A DNA stretch of 54,708 nucleotides from Lingula anatina (GCF_001039355.2 NW_019775380.1:1098330-1153037), one strand, 5' to 3'. Shown: positions 35,236 to 47,709, numbered from the stretch's first letter. The notes: generated from the letters alone by a model not told the origin. Translations and numbers: made by a program.

Positions 35236-38200
35236 ATGATAATTACGTCGCAAATGGCCTTTTTAGGCATGAAATACATCTACAACTTTATTTTTCGCAG
35301 AGAAACATTTGAACTAGAATACGAGGTGAGTTGCTGTTTTAAAAGGAGTAAAAAGGGAGAGTCACAAGCTCGGTTTGTATGAAACTTTGTAAAAATATTA
35401 TGTTAGAGTTCTCTTTTTGCCAGCATTTTGCTGACATTAAACAAAATTATATTTGCATAATTGCAAAGTGGAACTGATTTACATGCAATGTGATATAGGC
35501 CTACACTTCAATCTTAAAGGTAATCAAAGAAAATAAAAAATAGTTTCGAATTTCAGAAGTATGGATAACGATTGAATATCTTTTAAAAAAATCCAGGTCG
35601 AAGCTCTTTTCCAACAGGATGACACGATGCTTCCGATCTTAGGACGCGGAGGATTCGGCACAGTGTTCAAGGTATTGTGAGGTTAACAAAAGTTATGTTT
35701 GGGTAATGGCAGGAGCGACAACAGTAGAATAATATTACTTGGAGTAATGGCCATAGTTATTGTAGAAACAGTTATGTTCATAGTAACAGCACAAGGAACT
35801 TTGGGCACACAATGTTTCCAGAATTATAACACTTTCGCTTAATTGCGAAGGAATACCATATCTAAAAACCATCTCCAGAATCAAGACCAATGAACCCCTT
35901 CTTTAGTTTTAAGCTATTCTTTGAGTCACTCTCGTGATGGAGGCTGATATACATATATATATCAACGACAAGAATAAAAATTAAGAGATCGAAAAATTAG
36001 TTTATAGACCGAAATCATATAATTTCGTTATTTAAGGTACACTGTATACCTTGCCGATAAATGGAATAAAAATTATTTTACTATATCAGATACTAAAGCA
36101 CAAAGCAGCGTTCAAGCAAGTATATCCCACTTAACATTCCAAATATTCTTTATTTAGTTAAGAAACAACCTGGCTATGAAGGTGCCAAAATGCATGGAAT
36201 ACAGCTACCATATTCGAGAAGAAGTGATCGTTATGAAGCTGGCGCACAGCGACTTTATTTTGGGGTATTTGAACTGTTGTATATATTTGTAACCCATTTA
36301 AAAATTTTAATTCATTTACACGGTAGTAACCTTTGTTAAATATATGTTATATTTCAAAATGTTGATACATATCTTCAGATGTCTTAAGATGATAAACAGT
36401 TCATGCGAGGTTCTAAAATCATATAACAAAAAAATAAGAGTGTCAGTTGAGACAGAGACTCAGCTGGCGTAAAAGAAATTGAAGAAAGATGTTTAAATTT
36501 GTGAAAACATTTGGTTCCAGGCTTGTCCATTCTTTTGATGTCAGGCCAGAGCTAACGGTCTTGATTTCGGAAATATGTCCAATGGACGTGGAGGCCCTAC
36601 AAGAATACTGCGAAAGAAATTTGTAAGTTTTTTTTCCTTTTGCAAATGCGCAGATTTCTTTCATATTCTCTAGTCTCCTTTTTTTAATGGCAAAGATATC
36701 CATATGATTTATATAATCCCCAGAATAAACGCAATTTTCCATATTTTTGACTAGAGAAAGTTAATAATACAGTTACTTTAATTCTTTTTTTAGCGACGCA
36801 GTTCCTCTCCGGATGGTGCAATTTATTGCCACGTGCGTCTGTAAGGCAATTGACCATTTACACCAACTGAAAATGGCACATTTCGACTTAAAATGCACCA
36901 ATGTCTTGATCAGTCAGCAAGGGATCCCCAAACTGGTGAGCTGTTCGCTGGCAACATCTTTGTTCGAAAAAAGTTTGAATCTGAAAAAATGCTAGATATC
37001 ATTTTATTTCTATTCTTGATATCTCTCCGATATATTTTATTGGCTAAATAAACCCTTATCTTATCTTTTATCGATATCAGATAATATGTTAAATAATAAT
37101 TAGCTTTTCGATCTAACTGGATTTTTACGTCCGTAGCATAGCACATGAAATGGAGATTATGACTGACAGAACTTGTTATTCAGTTTTCTTAGGCTTAAAC
37201 GTTAGATCTTGTCTACGCTATATGCTCTCTTTTGTTCTCTCCTTTTTTTTCATTCATTTACGAATATTTATGTTTTTCAGTGTGATCTGGGGTCGGCTCA
37301 CCCATTGACCGAGGATGGGGAAAGTATTTGGGGACCGGGATTGGTGAACTTCACCCTCCTTAAAAACCTGACCCCTGAAGTCCTGACTGGCACCTCCGCC
37401 TCCTGGAAAGTAGATTTCTATGCTCTTGGTGTCATGTTGTTTGAGTTACTCGAAGGCAGGTAAGAAGGGGACGTTCGAAGTTACCATGATTCAGAAACTG
37501 GTAGCCATTTTGGTGCCCATATCAAATATTTTGAAAGACTACTGGACCAAATACACACTAACCTCCGCTATTACTGCGAGTAAACTTAACAGGTAGTTAT
37601 AATATAGTTTTTCATTTGAAGGAAAATTGCATAATTATAGAAATGGAGCATTTTGCATTCCATACCTATCAGAATAATGCATATCAATGAATATCTACTA
37701 GAATGACGATTTCTAATAAGTCTACTCGATCTATTCAGACACCCTCTGTGGATTGAAGTTCCCAGCAAGCGTGAAGCCACTCGGAAAATCTTGCATGGAA
37801 CCATCATCTACACAGATACGGATTATGTCTTCAGGGACCTTATTGACGGTCTTGTTTGGTGTGTAATACGTTATTGTGACTATTAGTAATCTTATGTGAT
37901 GTATATGTTTGAATGTTGGTTTATAACTGTGAAAAACCTTACATATTTTAAACCCAGTTTATGCATCGTTCTGTTTGACATAAATGTGAATAATGTTCAC
38001 ATTTAGTCTTTTTAAAATGTCTAAAGATTTCTATACGCCATGTAAATATCTAAATGCGTTTTCCCTTTTTTTCAGTAACTTGGACCAAAGACTGGACAAT
38101 ATTGATGATATCTTATATCATGAGTAAGAATCATTGATAATTTTTTTCACTCAAACATTCATGAAAGCTTCTTTATCATGAGCCAAACTTTCTAATACGC

Positions 38201-38274
38201 ATCAATTATTTCTTGCTAATTTTGAAAATTTGATCAGTTAATCTTATTTATTATTTTGTTTTATTCTATTCTTT

Positions 38275-38325
<51 letters not shown>

Positions 38326-38855
38326 TTTGCTGCAGTTGGCTATTCGACTATTACGTAAATGACTTTCCAGCCGACTTGGTCACTTCTCCCATCTTGAGCA
38401 TTGCTCAGGTAAAGGGTCGCTTGAACTCTTTTTTTTTTTTTTTCGCATAAATGCAGCTCCAAACAAAATTAATTGGCAAAATGAATGGCAAATGAGATAA
38501 ACCTGGACCGATTTAAGTATATTTACATCAATAAAAACAGCGAAATGGCAACGAAATTGTACGTGACGGACACAAAATTCACAGCTTACAAATGTTTACT
38601 GCAGAACACCAGATGCACTGTTGGTATAACATATTTGAATTCTGTATTTTACTTTAGCTAATTATATTCTTTTCTTTTATTCTTCAATTTATTAGTATCA
38701 TTATTATTTTGTATCATTAGGAAGTTATGGCCAACGATGAGTTAGTTTTAACACTTCTGAATGAACGCAGCAGAAGCGTACACAATGAAACCAGTGAATC
38801 CGACTCCGATTTGGCGGACATTCTGGCCTTTTACAACGAAGCCAGCGATGGCTAG
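35236..38855 (+). CDS. Divergent Ser/Thr-type protein kinase, complete, 10 exons, 356 aa
   Basis: Exons: 35236-35325, 35597-35671, 36158-36264, 36521-36622, 36794-36935, 37281-37459, 37739-37858, 38076-38123, 38336-38408, 38721-38855 (TAG). Phases agree throughout. The kinase fold is clear: glycine loop LGRGGFGTVFK (residues 45-55), AMK lysine K63, alpha-C glutamate E76 or E77, catalytic loop HFDLKCTN (154-161, with D156, K158, N161), CDLGSA in place of DFG (D174), TPE in place of APE (203-205) and VDFYALGV with the helix-F aspartate D217. The HRD arginine is Phe, so this is a non-RD kinase that probably needs no activation-loop phosphorylation. All residues for ATP and Mg2+ binding are present, so it is likely active. 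The domain fills nearly the whole protein, with a short acidic tail. The HxDLK loop recalls MOS, while the DFYALGV...LLEGRHP part recalls AGC kinases; I cannot assign a family. Confidence 0.88.
38276..38329. repeat. (TTTA)n microsatellite directly at a 3' splice site
   Basis: Thirteen or so ATTT units run up to the acceptor ...TTTGCTGCAG of kinase exon 9 (38336), taking the place of a normal polypyrimidine tract. Confidence 0.95.
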
Positions 38856-39223
38856 GAGACTTCTGTCGACTGACACTTCACTTTCAATATTTATTATCAA
38901 GCAGCCATCTCTATAAACTTATATTATTTACAGACGTTAGCAAGTGTTAATCGGTTTTGATATTAAACATAAAGTTGTGGGCAGTATTCAAATAAGAAAA
39001 GTATTGCAATTACCTCATATTATCCATACTGAATGTCAACATTTTGAAAATCTACATAAAGTGGTGCTATATGCATGACAGATACATGTACATAACAGAG
39101 AATTGATATCATGGGTTACAGGGTCATTGCATTCGCTACCTTCTAATTTTTCCTTCTTATGTATTTTTAGTATGCATTGACCCATTTTTTTAATATATAC
39201 GTGCCAAAGCAAAATATTTCAAT

Positions 39224-39229
39224 AATAAA
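39224..39229 (+). terminator. Candidate AATAAA polyadenylation signal for the kinase gene
   Basis: AATAAA lies about 370 bp after the kinase stop codon. Other weaker signals (ATTAAA near 38960) are present. Confidence 0.4.
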
Positions 39230-39581
39230 ACATGTTGAGAATTTACCCAGTATACAAAAGTACAGGACACAGAAAACAATGTTCGTATGAAACTGCTATG
39301 AAACTAGTGTTCGTTAAAACGCAAATATCCCTGTCGTGAAATCTGGGAAATAGGTCTACATTTGCTCATGGTGTTAAATGAGAGGCTCGACCAGTTAAAC
39401 CAAAATGTCTTAAACGAAACTCACATAGTCGGCAGAAAGTGACGCATTGCAATTTAAAACATTTAGTTATAATATCAGTCTAACTTATACGCGCTTTTCC
39501 TACGAGAGATAAAAAAACATTCGTACTGTAAATTATGAAACCTTCTTTTTATCTTTTTTTTTTCTGAAAATCCTCCTCTAG

Positions 39582-39693
39582 AACAGTAACAACAATAATC
39601 CAATGTCTGCACGATTTTGTCAAAGCTCCGAAGTTGGTCATCGCTACAAATCAGCCGACAAATGCATATCTCTCAGGCGGAAGTCTTATCAAG
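39582..39693 (+). other. Orphan exon-like segment
   Basis: A strong pyrimidine tract and CTCTAG acceptor precede 112 bp that are open in two frames and end in an AAG/gtaaca donor. One frame reads VKAPKLVIATNQPTNAYLSG. It could be an alternative 3' exon of the kinase gene, an exon of another plus-strand transcript overlapping YDJC, or chance. Neither frame is recognised. Confidence 0.25.
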
Positions 39694-40129
39694 GTAACAA
39701 GTGACACTAGTAGGAGAAAGTGTATGTTGCAGGCTATGGTGGAGAATAATGACGGCTAGTATTTGTTTTTCTATTTTTTCATTTCTCATTTTATCTTATT
39801 TTTCTCAAGAGACCCATTTTTATTGGAGACCTTTACCAGGATCAAGAATATGGGTTGAATGGGGAGAGGAGGGAGGTTAAGAATGACAGTGTTTTTCCAT
39901 TTCCATGGACCTAGCAGAACTGATGAAAGTCTTCACAAGGAAAGTTGCTGATTACACATACATGACCTGTGTATCAGTGTGTTTCAGTATCCTGTTTTAA
40001 ATAATTTTGAAATGAAATATTTTCTACATATATCACAGAACTTATATGAAAGTAAATTTACATTAAAACAGCAATGACAAGTGGTGTATGTCTTTGCCAC
40101 AATCACAATAAAATGTAAAAATGAATATC

Positions 40130-40135
40130 TTTATT
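40130..40135 (-). terminator. Candidate AATAAA polyadenylation signal for YDJC
   Basis: AATAAA on the minus strand about 230 bp beyond the YDJC stop codon. Confidence 0.45.
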
Positions 40136-40364
40136 TTTAATGTATGTCTGATTATTCTAAAAAGGATATAATGGTAACAGAGTGCCAGTTGAAGACTAGA
40201 CTATTTCATAACAAAAAAAAAAAAACATTGATACAGGTACTGTATACTATTGGCAAATTACAATAGTTTCCTTCAAAGTAAATGAGATCAGTTCAGTTTG
40301 TTGTGTTCCCTGTAAAATTATGACAATACTGCATTTCTATTTACTTTAACTTCATGCCTTTTCC

Positions 40365-42534
40365 TCACAAATCTTGAAATGAGATCAGTTCTATACCTTG
40401 CTCTTTATAGAACTGTCTCATGGCTGGACTTGTAAGAACTTGAACTTCATGCAATCTGTCTGTTGACTTAGCAAAGTCATCTGGGCCTTCCCCACAGCCA
40501 CCTTGGGGGTCTAAATTTGGATACCCAGGGTGGACCATTAGTTCACACGACACCAAAGATTTATTCTTATTAATGTTATTATCTGGTGAAAAAATTGCTT
40601 TCAATGCACTCTGGATTCGTTCCTCAGTCATTTCATTGCCCATGGTGGTCATGCCCAGGAAATAATCAGTTGACCTGACAATTGAAATCAATTATTTTAG
40701 CATACAGTGAAATAAATCAGTTGTGGAAGCTGAAAGGATAAGACCATGAACGGGAAAAACATTTTTGCTAAATATATCAACCTAAAATATCTTTCTCTAT
40801 TTATTTATTCCATTAATAAATTGTATACAAATTTTTAATGAAACAGAGAGTCATTTAAACCTTTTTCAAAGAGTCTGGCTTCAGGCTCACTTTAAAAACT
40901 GTTTGTTTCTAACAAAAATCCTCACCTGATTCCATTCTGATAAAACAATTCCTTGGTTTCTACTGCACTGTTCACTACTGAAGTTAAGAATTGTTTCCAG
41001 TCACTGTTAAGCCAGGGTGCAGAGAGATCCTCCACTGGAAGTCTGGTGCAGGAAATGTTGTGACTAGATAGGACTTCAGCAAACACTTTCCTCACTCCTG
41101 AATGATAGGAGTCCGACACTTTTATATTTGCCAAGTATTTAACAGAGATGTCACAAAAATGGAGAGATTTAATTGGGTCTAAATAAAAAATATATCTACC
41201 AGTTTTACATCTGAACCTCAAATTGAAAATTATATGTAAAGCATTATGTATGTTAACAGGATTTTTCACTAGAATTTGGGGTTCATACTAGACAAGATAT
41301 AATGAGGGTCTGCAATTTTCCAAATGGTATATCAAGAGCCTCCCAAAAGTTACACTTGTGTAAACCATGCGACTGGCCAACATGTTTGAAGGCTACTTAC
41401 CATCCAGGGTGTGGACATGCTGATGTCCATCTACATGATGTGGAAGCTGACCACACAAAGACTGGAACTTCTCGAGCTGACTTTCTAATTCTAACTTCAC
41501 CTGCAATAAAAGAAATTGCATTTGAAATTAAATAATAATTCTGCATGTGTGTGTGTGTGAGTGTGTATCATCCAGATCACACATAATTCTACCTTCCAAT
41601 TAAAAGCATTGCTTTATATTTATTTTATACAATCCAGGATCAGATGCCATAAGGATTACACCAAGTATAACATTTTTCCAATAAAAAAGATGTAAGCTCT
41701 CAAATCACAAAAATAAATTACATAATTTAACTGAAAAAAAATAATGAATGACATTGACCTCTTTCATATCCACTTTCTGTGCTTGTAAAGCTTCTCTGAA
41801 GCCCATCTTTCCTAATTTCCAACCATTTGCATCTGTGAATGTGCAGCCACTGTTCTGAAATGACTGGCAAACTGGCTGCCCCTCAGTTATGTTGAAGTGC
41901 AAACCTGCAAAAAATTAAAAGTAAAAATTAGAGTAAAATTAAACCTTTTGTGTAAAAATATCAGTGAAGTATAAACATTAAGTTGTAGTCAAATTATACC
42001 AAAGTCTGCTGTGTAAATATCAGTGAACTATGGTATTATAGCACCATAAAACAGTCTCATTATCTTTGTTTGTCTCTATACGTTCTAGGCCATTTCTTAA
42101 AAATGTATATGTATGGAGAGCATAACATTGGTTGATTTCAATTTTAATCAGAAATTCAGGATTCAGGTTATGTAAACAATCCATGAGTTGTTAGAAATTT
42201 TGTGATGTTTTCTATTCCTTGTAATTATAATTTTTTCAACTAAAAAGCATGAAAACTATGTAGAAAAAGCAAATGAACCAGTTTTTTACTTAATTTGACT
42301 GGTCTCTGCACTGTGGTGTTGGTTTAAATATCCTACATTACTCTACCTTCACTTTCACTTACCAACAGGTATATTGTACTCAGAGATAAGTTCAGCAGCT
42401 TGCTGGGCAGCTTGACCACTGACCATCAAGGTTGTACTTGTAACAGCCCCTGCCTTGTAACATTCTACAATGCCTTTGTTCCTCTCCTCACAGTAACCAA
42501 AGTCATCAGCATTGATGATAAGATGCTTCTTCAT
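40365..42534 (-). CDS. YDJC: YdjC-family carbohydrate deacetylase, complete, 5 exons, 299 aa
   Basis: Exons 5' to 3': 42536-42363 (ATG at 42534), 41904-41759, 41500-41401, 41097-40926, 40674-40365 (TGA). All phases agree. The protein begins MKKHLIINADDFGYCEE; NADDFG (residues 8-13), GLHFN (near 58-62) and HVDGHQHVH (128-136) are the metal-binding motifs of the YdjC family, and MVHPGYP (from about 243) with GGCGEGPDDF is the conserved C-terminal part. Family members remove acetyl groups from N-acetylated sugars or chito-oligosaccharides using a divalent metal; there is no signal peptide, so action is probably cytosolic. The length is near that of vertebrate YDJC. The ATG lies two bases inside its exon, so a 5' UTR exon exists upstream that I did not locate. 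Confidence 0.95.
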
Positions 42535-42536
42535 TC

Positions 42537-43955
42537 CTGCAAAAAAAGCACATTCAGTATTTAATTAAATTACAAAAGGTAATATTTGGATCAATCTAAC
42601 ATAAAAGTGGCAATTACTGAGAGAATGTCATTTACATAGCCATTTTGTTTTATCAAATAGATAAAATGAAGAGAAATCATGAATACTTAACTCACTATTT
42701 ATATTTTAAGTCACGAAGAAGTAAGAAATTCTGCTACTTAAATCAAATACAGCAATTAATTGCTTAAAAGCATTATATGTGCATTCACTTCTCTCATCCA
42801 CAAATACACACAAGCAAGAGGGACAGCACAGAAGATTTTTTTTTTCATATTCCTAAAAGGCAAATGGCTATTTTTCATGGATTTCCTAACATTTTGAAAA
42901 AACAACCAATACTCTGTGTTGTTTAACTTTGTATGAATGAGGAATAATAACATTATTGGTAATTTGGGATTGGTGACAAAGAGTGGTCATAATTGTATAA
43001 CAGATATGTCCATCAAACATGTCCTTATGGGGAAATCATTCATTACTTGATTAAGTTACTTATATATATATATATATACTCACTTTTCTCATAACAGGAG
43101 GTACAGCATGGGAGAAAATTGTTTTTTATATTTCATCATGATAATATTTTTTGAAAATAAAGCAAATTCATTTCAGAACTTAGTTGACTAAAGGTTGATT
43201 GTTTGGTTTTAATGGGAGTCTTGTCTAAGGGAACATTTAATACAGTAATTTTTAATATTGGCTGCATTTCCCTTGATAGAGTCATTCTTTATCCATCAAT
43301 TCTTTTCTTTCTCATGAACTGCACACAGTGTGACGAGAAAAAACTGCTGCACAATTGAGACCAAATATAATTTTTTTAGGATTAAAAAAAGTTGAAGAAT
43401 ACACAATAAAATAAGACATAAAAAACAAGATCACAACTGGCTAAATCACACATTTCCTTTTTTTTAATATTGAACTTTCCAGACAAAGAAAGTTGGTACA
43501 TAGTAATTTATAGGTAAGTTTTTTTTTTTTTTTTCTTGAATTTAACTTTTTCCTAAAGAATACAAAGTCTCCAATCAATATAGCACTATTTTGTTTTTTC
43601 ACTCTTTTTATTCATTTATCTATTTATTGTTAAAAGGAGGGCACCATGCATCATCAAATAGAATGCATGCACAAAATATATTTAAAGACCATCCCCAAAA
43701 TAAAAAATTAAAAATAAATAAATAAATAAATGTGATGTTATCAACAGTATTTTAATTACAAGCATGATCCCTGTTACAGTTTTTGAAATGACAGCGAGTT
43801 CGATAAAATGTTTTATGGATATTCAAGTATAATTAATATCCAATCATTATATGTGGCAAATATCATAAATATTCAAATATTATATATAGCCTTGTGAAAC
43901 AGCCACTAATAATTTGTCAAAAATAATTCTGTATCATTTATCGGGATCTTCTAGA
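42537..43955. other. Intergenic: YDJC upstream and 3' flank of the 891-aa gene
   Basis: AT-rich with a short (TA)n near 43062-43078, T-runs and an (AAAT)n tract near 43712-43731. The YDJC first exon and promoter should lie here, but no clear donor stood out. Confidence 0.6.
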
Positions 43956-46631
43956 TTACAAAAACTGAGTGCACCACAGTAAGTCATCTGTATGAATTAA
44001 TGGTATTGTTGCCTTGTTCATGATGAGACTGAAGCAAAATTTGCAAATAGGGGAGTTTGCATGCAAAGAAATGATTTTCTTGTATGGGGACATCTGAACA
44101 ACAAATCTAGAATGGTCAAGCTCAAAATTTGTAAGAGTGCGATTGATGAAGTCATCTTTGTTGTATTGTGCTTGCATACAGATGACACATGTAAACACCC
44201 CATGCTGAATGAACAAATCTTGATGCACTGAACATATTGGGAGCTCTTTGTTGGTCAGCTGAGTGTACTCTTTCCTAAGCTGCATGAAGTCCATAATCTT
44301 TTTTGATGATGCCGGCACAGAGTGTGCTTTCTCAAGGGCTGCCTGGATTTGTTTTGCTGAGTAGAATTGAATGTGCATAACATCTGATGCTTTCAGTGCA
44401 GGACACTCAAAAGGATACAGGTCCAACAGTGCCATTTTTTCAAAACTACAACTGTTAGTTGACAAACTTTCAGGTTGTCCACCTGTCACATTATCGGCAT
44501 TGAGCAATGTATTGCTCCATCTATAGTTTCCTGATATTTCAACTGAAGGCAAGTTAAAGATATGTTGATCTCTGTTCCCCGTATCACTACCATGTAATAC
44601 AGTTTCTAAGGAAGACCTTGGCTGCAAAGACTCCCTCTGGGCTGATATACGCGCATTATCTGTCTCCATGTCAGCAGTGGTCGAGTCGGCAGTTTCCTCC
44701 TTAACCTCCACCTCTGAGATATTATTAGTGTTAATTATTGGCCTGTGAATAGCGTTGTCTTTCTCCAGGTTTGACACCATGATTTGATTCTGCTCTGAGC
44801 TCAAGAGTGACACACGGTTGACACAATCCTCTGCAGCATAAGAAGCAACCAGTCCAGACTTCCTTGGGTGACTTAACAGTCCACCATTAATAAAATTTGA
44901 ATTATATTCGGGCTGACTAATTTCTCCTACAACAGGACCAGCTCCTACTGACTCAGAATGCTCCTGGTTTAATGCTGGGCTTTCTGTTTCATCGTCAACT
45001 GGTTCGTATTTGATCTGGAACTGACACCAGTCTTCTGGCTGTGTGTTTACTTCTGTGCCTTGGTTATCACTACTGCCATTCATACTTGGTGACATTCTGT
45101 TAATGCCAACTTGGTCAGATACTCCAGTGACTGTATGTTGGGACGGATATGAGCTTCTCTTGCTTTCTATGACTCTAGGCAGAATTATCTGTCTCCACAG
45201 ACTTTTTAAAGTTGAACCTTTGTGTTTTTCTTTTGTCTCTCCTGACCCAGGATGTGAACTGACATGATCACTTTCATTGTCAGAAGGCACAAAGTCGTCA
45301 CTCTCATCTTCATTTTCTTCTGAAGCAGCCAGTGTCATCACTTTTTTGGCTTTTTCTTTGGCTTGGCGAGACAGTCTCTGCACAGAACTGTTAGGTGATG
45401 AGGCCAACACATGACCAATATTTTCATTATCATTTTTCTTTCTTGGCCAAAGATGGGGACTAGCACAATCACTTCCACTGTCAGAAGGCACAAAGTCATC
45501 AGAGTTGAGATCCTCTTCATCTGTGTCAGCCACAGTCTTCACTTTTTTGCTTTTTACTTTAGCAGATGGTGTCGGAGCATTCTTCTTTTTAACTCTCCTG
45601 CCTGCAGCATTTTTCTTCTGTTTACCTTGTGAAGGGAATGGGGTTTTAACTTTCAGAGGATCTCTTTTGGCATCAAGCAATTTTCTCCATTTCTCCATGG
45701 CAGATGGCACTGGACTTACATTCTTAGCAGACTGACTCAGCCTAAGGAGCAGCTTACTAGCAGACCCAGTGTCTGCACCTTGGGGTTGGATGTTTCCTTT
45801 CTGTAAGGCGATTGACTGCATCAAAGTTGATGCCCAAGGCAGGGTGGTAGCATCAACTTGTCCAACATTCTGTGTAGTACTCTCTGGCTCTCTTATCCTC
45901 AATGAGTTAGTGAAACTCGGACTTTGAGAAAACGGCTGGGACTTTTTGGTTGTGGTGGCACTTAGTAACACAGCACTGAGAAGAGGGTGTGTTGAAGTGG
46001 TGCACTGGCCACCATTACTGACAGATTTATTCACCTGTGGATTTGGTTGTGCTTCAGGGTTGGATATGGTTTTTTCAACATTGCCGTTTTCTTCCAGTTT
46101 GATGTTCTGCTTTTTCTCTGGATAAGAGTCCTCCAAATGACCCATTTTTCTTTTTCGGTCCTCCTTATAACTTGAAAAGGGGCTTTCTGCTGAATTGTCA
46201 CCAGTTTCAATTAGTTCTTTGTTCTGAATAAAATCTTGTTGGCTTGTGTCATGATATTCTGAAGTTTTCTTTCTCTTGTCCATAATCATTCTTTGTAAAC
46301 TGCTATGCATGCTGGCTCTTTCTTCATTTGATGGCTGTTTGGGGGAATCAAAGGAGATAGCGCTACTGTTATTGTCAGACTGTTCTAGTAAATTTAAATT
46401 GCCATTTGATTTTTGCAGCATAGAAAGCAGAGTGGTATGCTTTTCTTCTAAAGGTGAACTTCTATATGTTGTCTCTGATTTTGAATTGATAACATTTATC
46501 ATTTGGGGGAGAAGATGTGGAACATCTAGGTTGTCATACTCTTGTTTTATTTGAAGTAACAATGAGTTCACAGGATCTTCGCTCTTCTGCCAGTCTTCTT
46601 CTTTATCTTGAATTTCTTCAGCAGAAGCCAT
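43956..46631 (-). CDS. Unrecognised 891-aa Ser/Lys-rich protein with C-terminal Cys/His cluster
   Basis: One uninterrupted coding exon; the ATG at 46631 has a good context (agtaaccATGGC) and sits seven bases after an acceptor (cctgatag at 46639), so a 5' UTR intron precedes it. Most of the protein is low in hydrophobic order. It carries four psi-K-x-E sumoylation consensus sites (IKQE at residue 28, then IKLE, IKYE and VKEE), two copies of DDFVPSD with acidic flanks, and a basic segment (AGRRVKKKNAPTPSAKVKSK) likely to act as nuclear signal. The last 93 residues (799-891) look folded, with CSVH, CVIC and CKFC pairs that could bind zinc. These traits suggest a chromatin or transcription-related nuclear protein; that is inference. 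I do not recognise an orthologue. Confidence 0.8.
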   Translation of the reverse strand: MASAEEIQDKEEDWQKSEDPVNSLLLQIKQEYDNLDVPHLLPQMINVINSKSETTYRSSPLEEKHTTLLSMLQKSNGNLNLLEQSDNNSSAISFDSPKQPSNEERASMHSSLQRMIMDKRKKTSEYHDTSQQDFIQNKELIETGDNSAESPFSSYKEDRKRKMGHLEDSYPEKKQNIKLEENGNVEKTISNPEAQPNPQVNKSVSNGGQCTTSTHPLLSAVLLSATTTKKSQPFSQSPSFTNSLRIREPESTTQNVGQVDATTLPWASTLMQSIALQKGNIQPQGADTGSASKLLLRLSQSAKNVSPVPSAMEKWRKLLDAKRDPLKVKTPFPSQGKQKKNAAGRRVKKKNAPTPSAKVKSKKVKTVADTDEEDLNSDDFVPSDSGSDCASPHLWPRKKNDNENIGHVLASSPNSSVQRLSRQAKEKAKKVMTLAASEENEDESDDFVPSDNESDHVSSHPGSGETKEKHKGSTLKSLWRQIILPRVIESKRSSYPSQHTVTGVSDQVGINRMSPSMNGSSDNQGTEVNTQPEDWCQFQIKYEPVDDETESPALNQEHSESVGAGPVVGEISQPEYNSNFINGGLLSHPRKSGLVASYAAEDCVNRVSLLSSEQNQIMVSNLEKDNAIHRPIINTNNISEVEVKEETADSTTADMETDNARISAQRESLQPRSSLETVLHGSDTGNRDQHIFNLPSVEISGNYRWSNTLLNADNVTGGQPESLSTNSCSFEKMALLDLYPFECPALKASDVMHIQFYSAKQIQAALEKAHSVPASSKKIMDFMQLRKEYTQLTNKELPICSVHQDLFIQHGVFTCVICMQAQYNKDDFINRTLTNFELDHSRFVVQMSPYKKIISLHANSPICKFCFSLIMNKATIPLIHTDDLLWCTQFL

Positions 46632-47709
46632 GGTTACTCTATCAGGAAAAGAAAAAAACTTGTATAATGAAGTGACTATTACTATGCCTGTTTATTACAA
46701 AACTTATATCAATACAGCATATATGGATAAATGTTTCAAAAATATATGCCAAATAATAAATAACTTAATAATTATTAAAATAGAATAAAATGATGATCGA
46801 TTCAACTATATTTTAGCACCAACTACTAGCTGTGTCCAAGAAATTAATACTCAGTTGCCTTAGCAAGGGTCTCCCGAGTGTTTTTCTAGACTTTACTTTT
46901 CTCTTTACACAAACATCCATGTGATTTTGAGCCAAAAAGTCAGTTGGCAAATTTCCTGAATACCCTCAACAATTTTCTTCCCTTAAATGAAATTTTAAAT
47001 TAAGAAATAAAGTATAAATTTAGATTTATATTTATCATTTTTCTTTGGTTTTCTTTAACAATAAACCCATAGATTGCTTTCTTTTGGAATTAAAATGCAA
47101 TTTTAATTTTTACGGTTTCAACATTTATTTTAATTGTCATTTAATTTGGCATATTTTAGGAATATTATATAAAAGATGGGAAGATCTGAGACAAAAGTTT
47201 ATCTTATGTCCTATCTTTCTTTCTTCCCTTAATCTTTGTGCAGCAGTGGTGTTAAAGTTAAATTAACCTTTTATCAAGTGCGTAAACTATTTTATCTTAC
47301 TACCAGTGTAAGATAAACATGCTGGCCTACTAATATGAACCGGTTTTGTGCTGCCCCCTGCAGGGCAACCCCAACTACAGGGACCATGCAATACTAGCAG
47401 GCCAAAATGATCACTGTGATCATGGGACGTAGCCATGCCCATTCATCACAACTTAAAAACTTATTACATATTTCAAATCTGATTTCAGTGATGACAGAAT
47501 AGCTGTCACATCATATACAACGATTGGCTATAGTAACGTTATTCCGCCAAGCCATGGTTATCGTTAATTTTCACATCCTGTTATTGTAATATGTTATTTA
47601 TCTGGGTCGTAACCTTATATCCACATTGAGTGCATTTCTTTGCAAGCAAAGTTCAGAATTGCTTTTCACAATGCCTCACCTAACAATATAAATTGAAAAG
47701 AAAAGATAC

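Larger units (their letters stand above)
38856..40364. other. 3' flanks of the convergent kinase and YDJC genes
   Basis: Holds the kinase 3' UTR and the YDJC 3' UTR, with candidate polyadenylation signals for both, and one unexplained exon-like segment at 39582-39693. No complete ORF seen. Confidence 0.7.

Noticed and set aside
45043-46554. Several plus-strand ORFs opposite the 891-aa gene
   Set aside because: Shadows of a single long minus-strand exon; no motif of their own.
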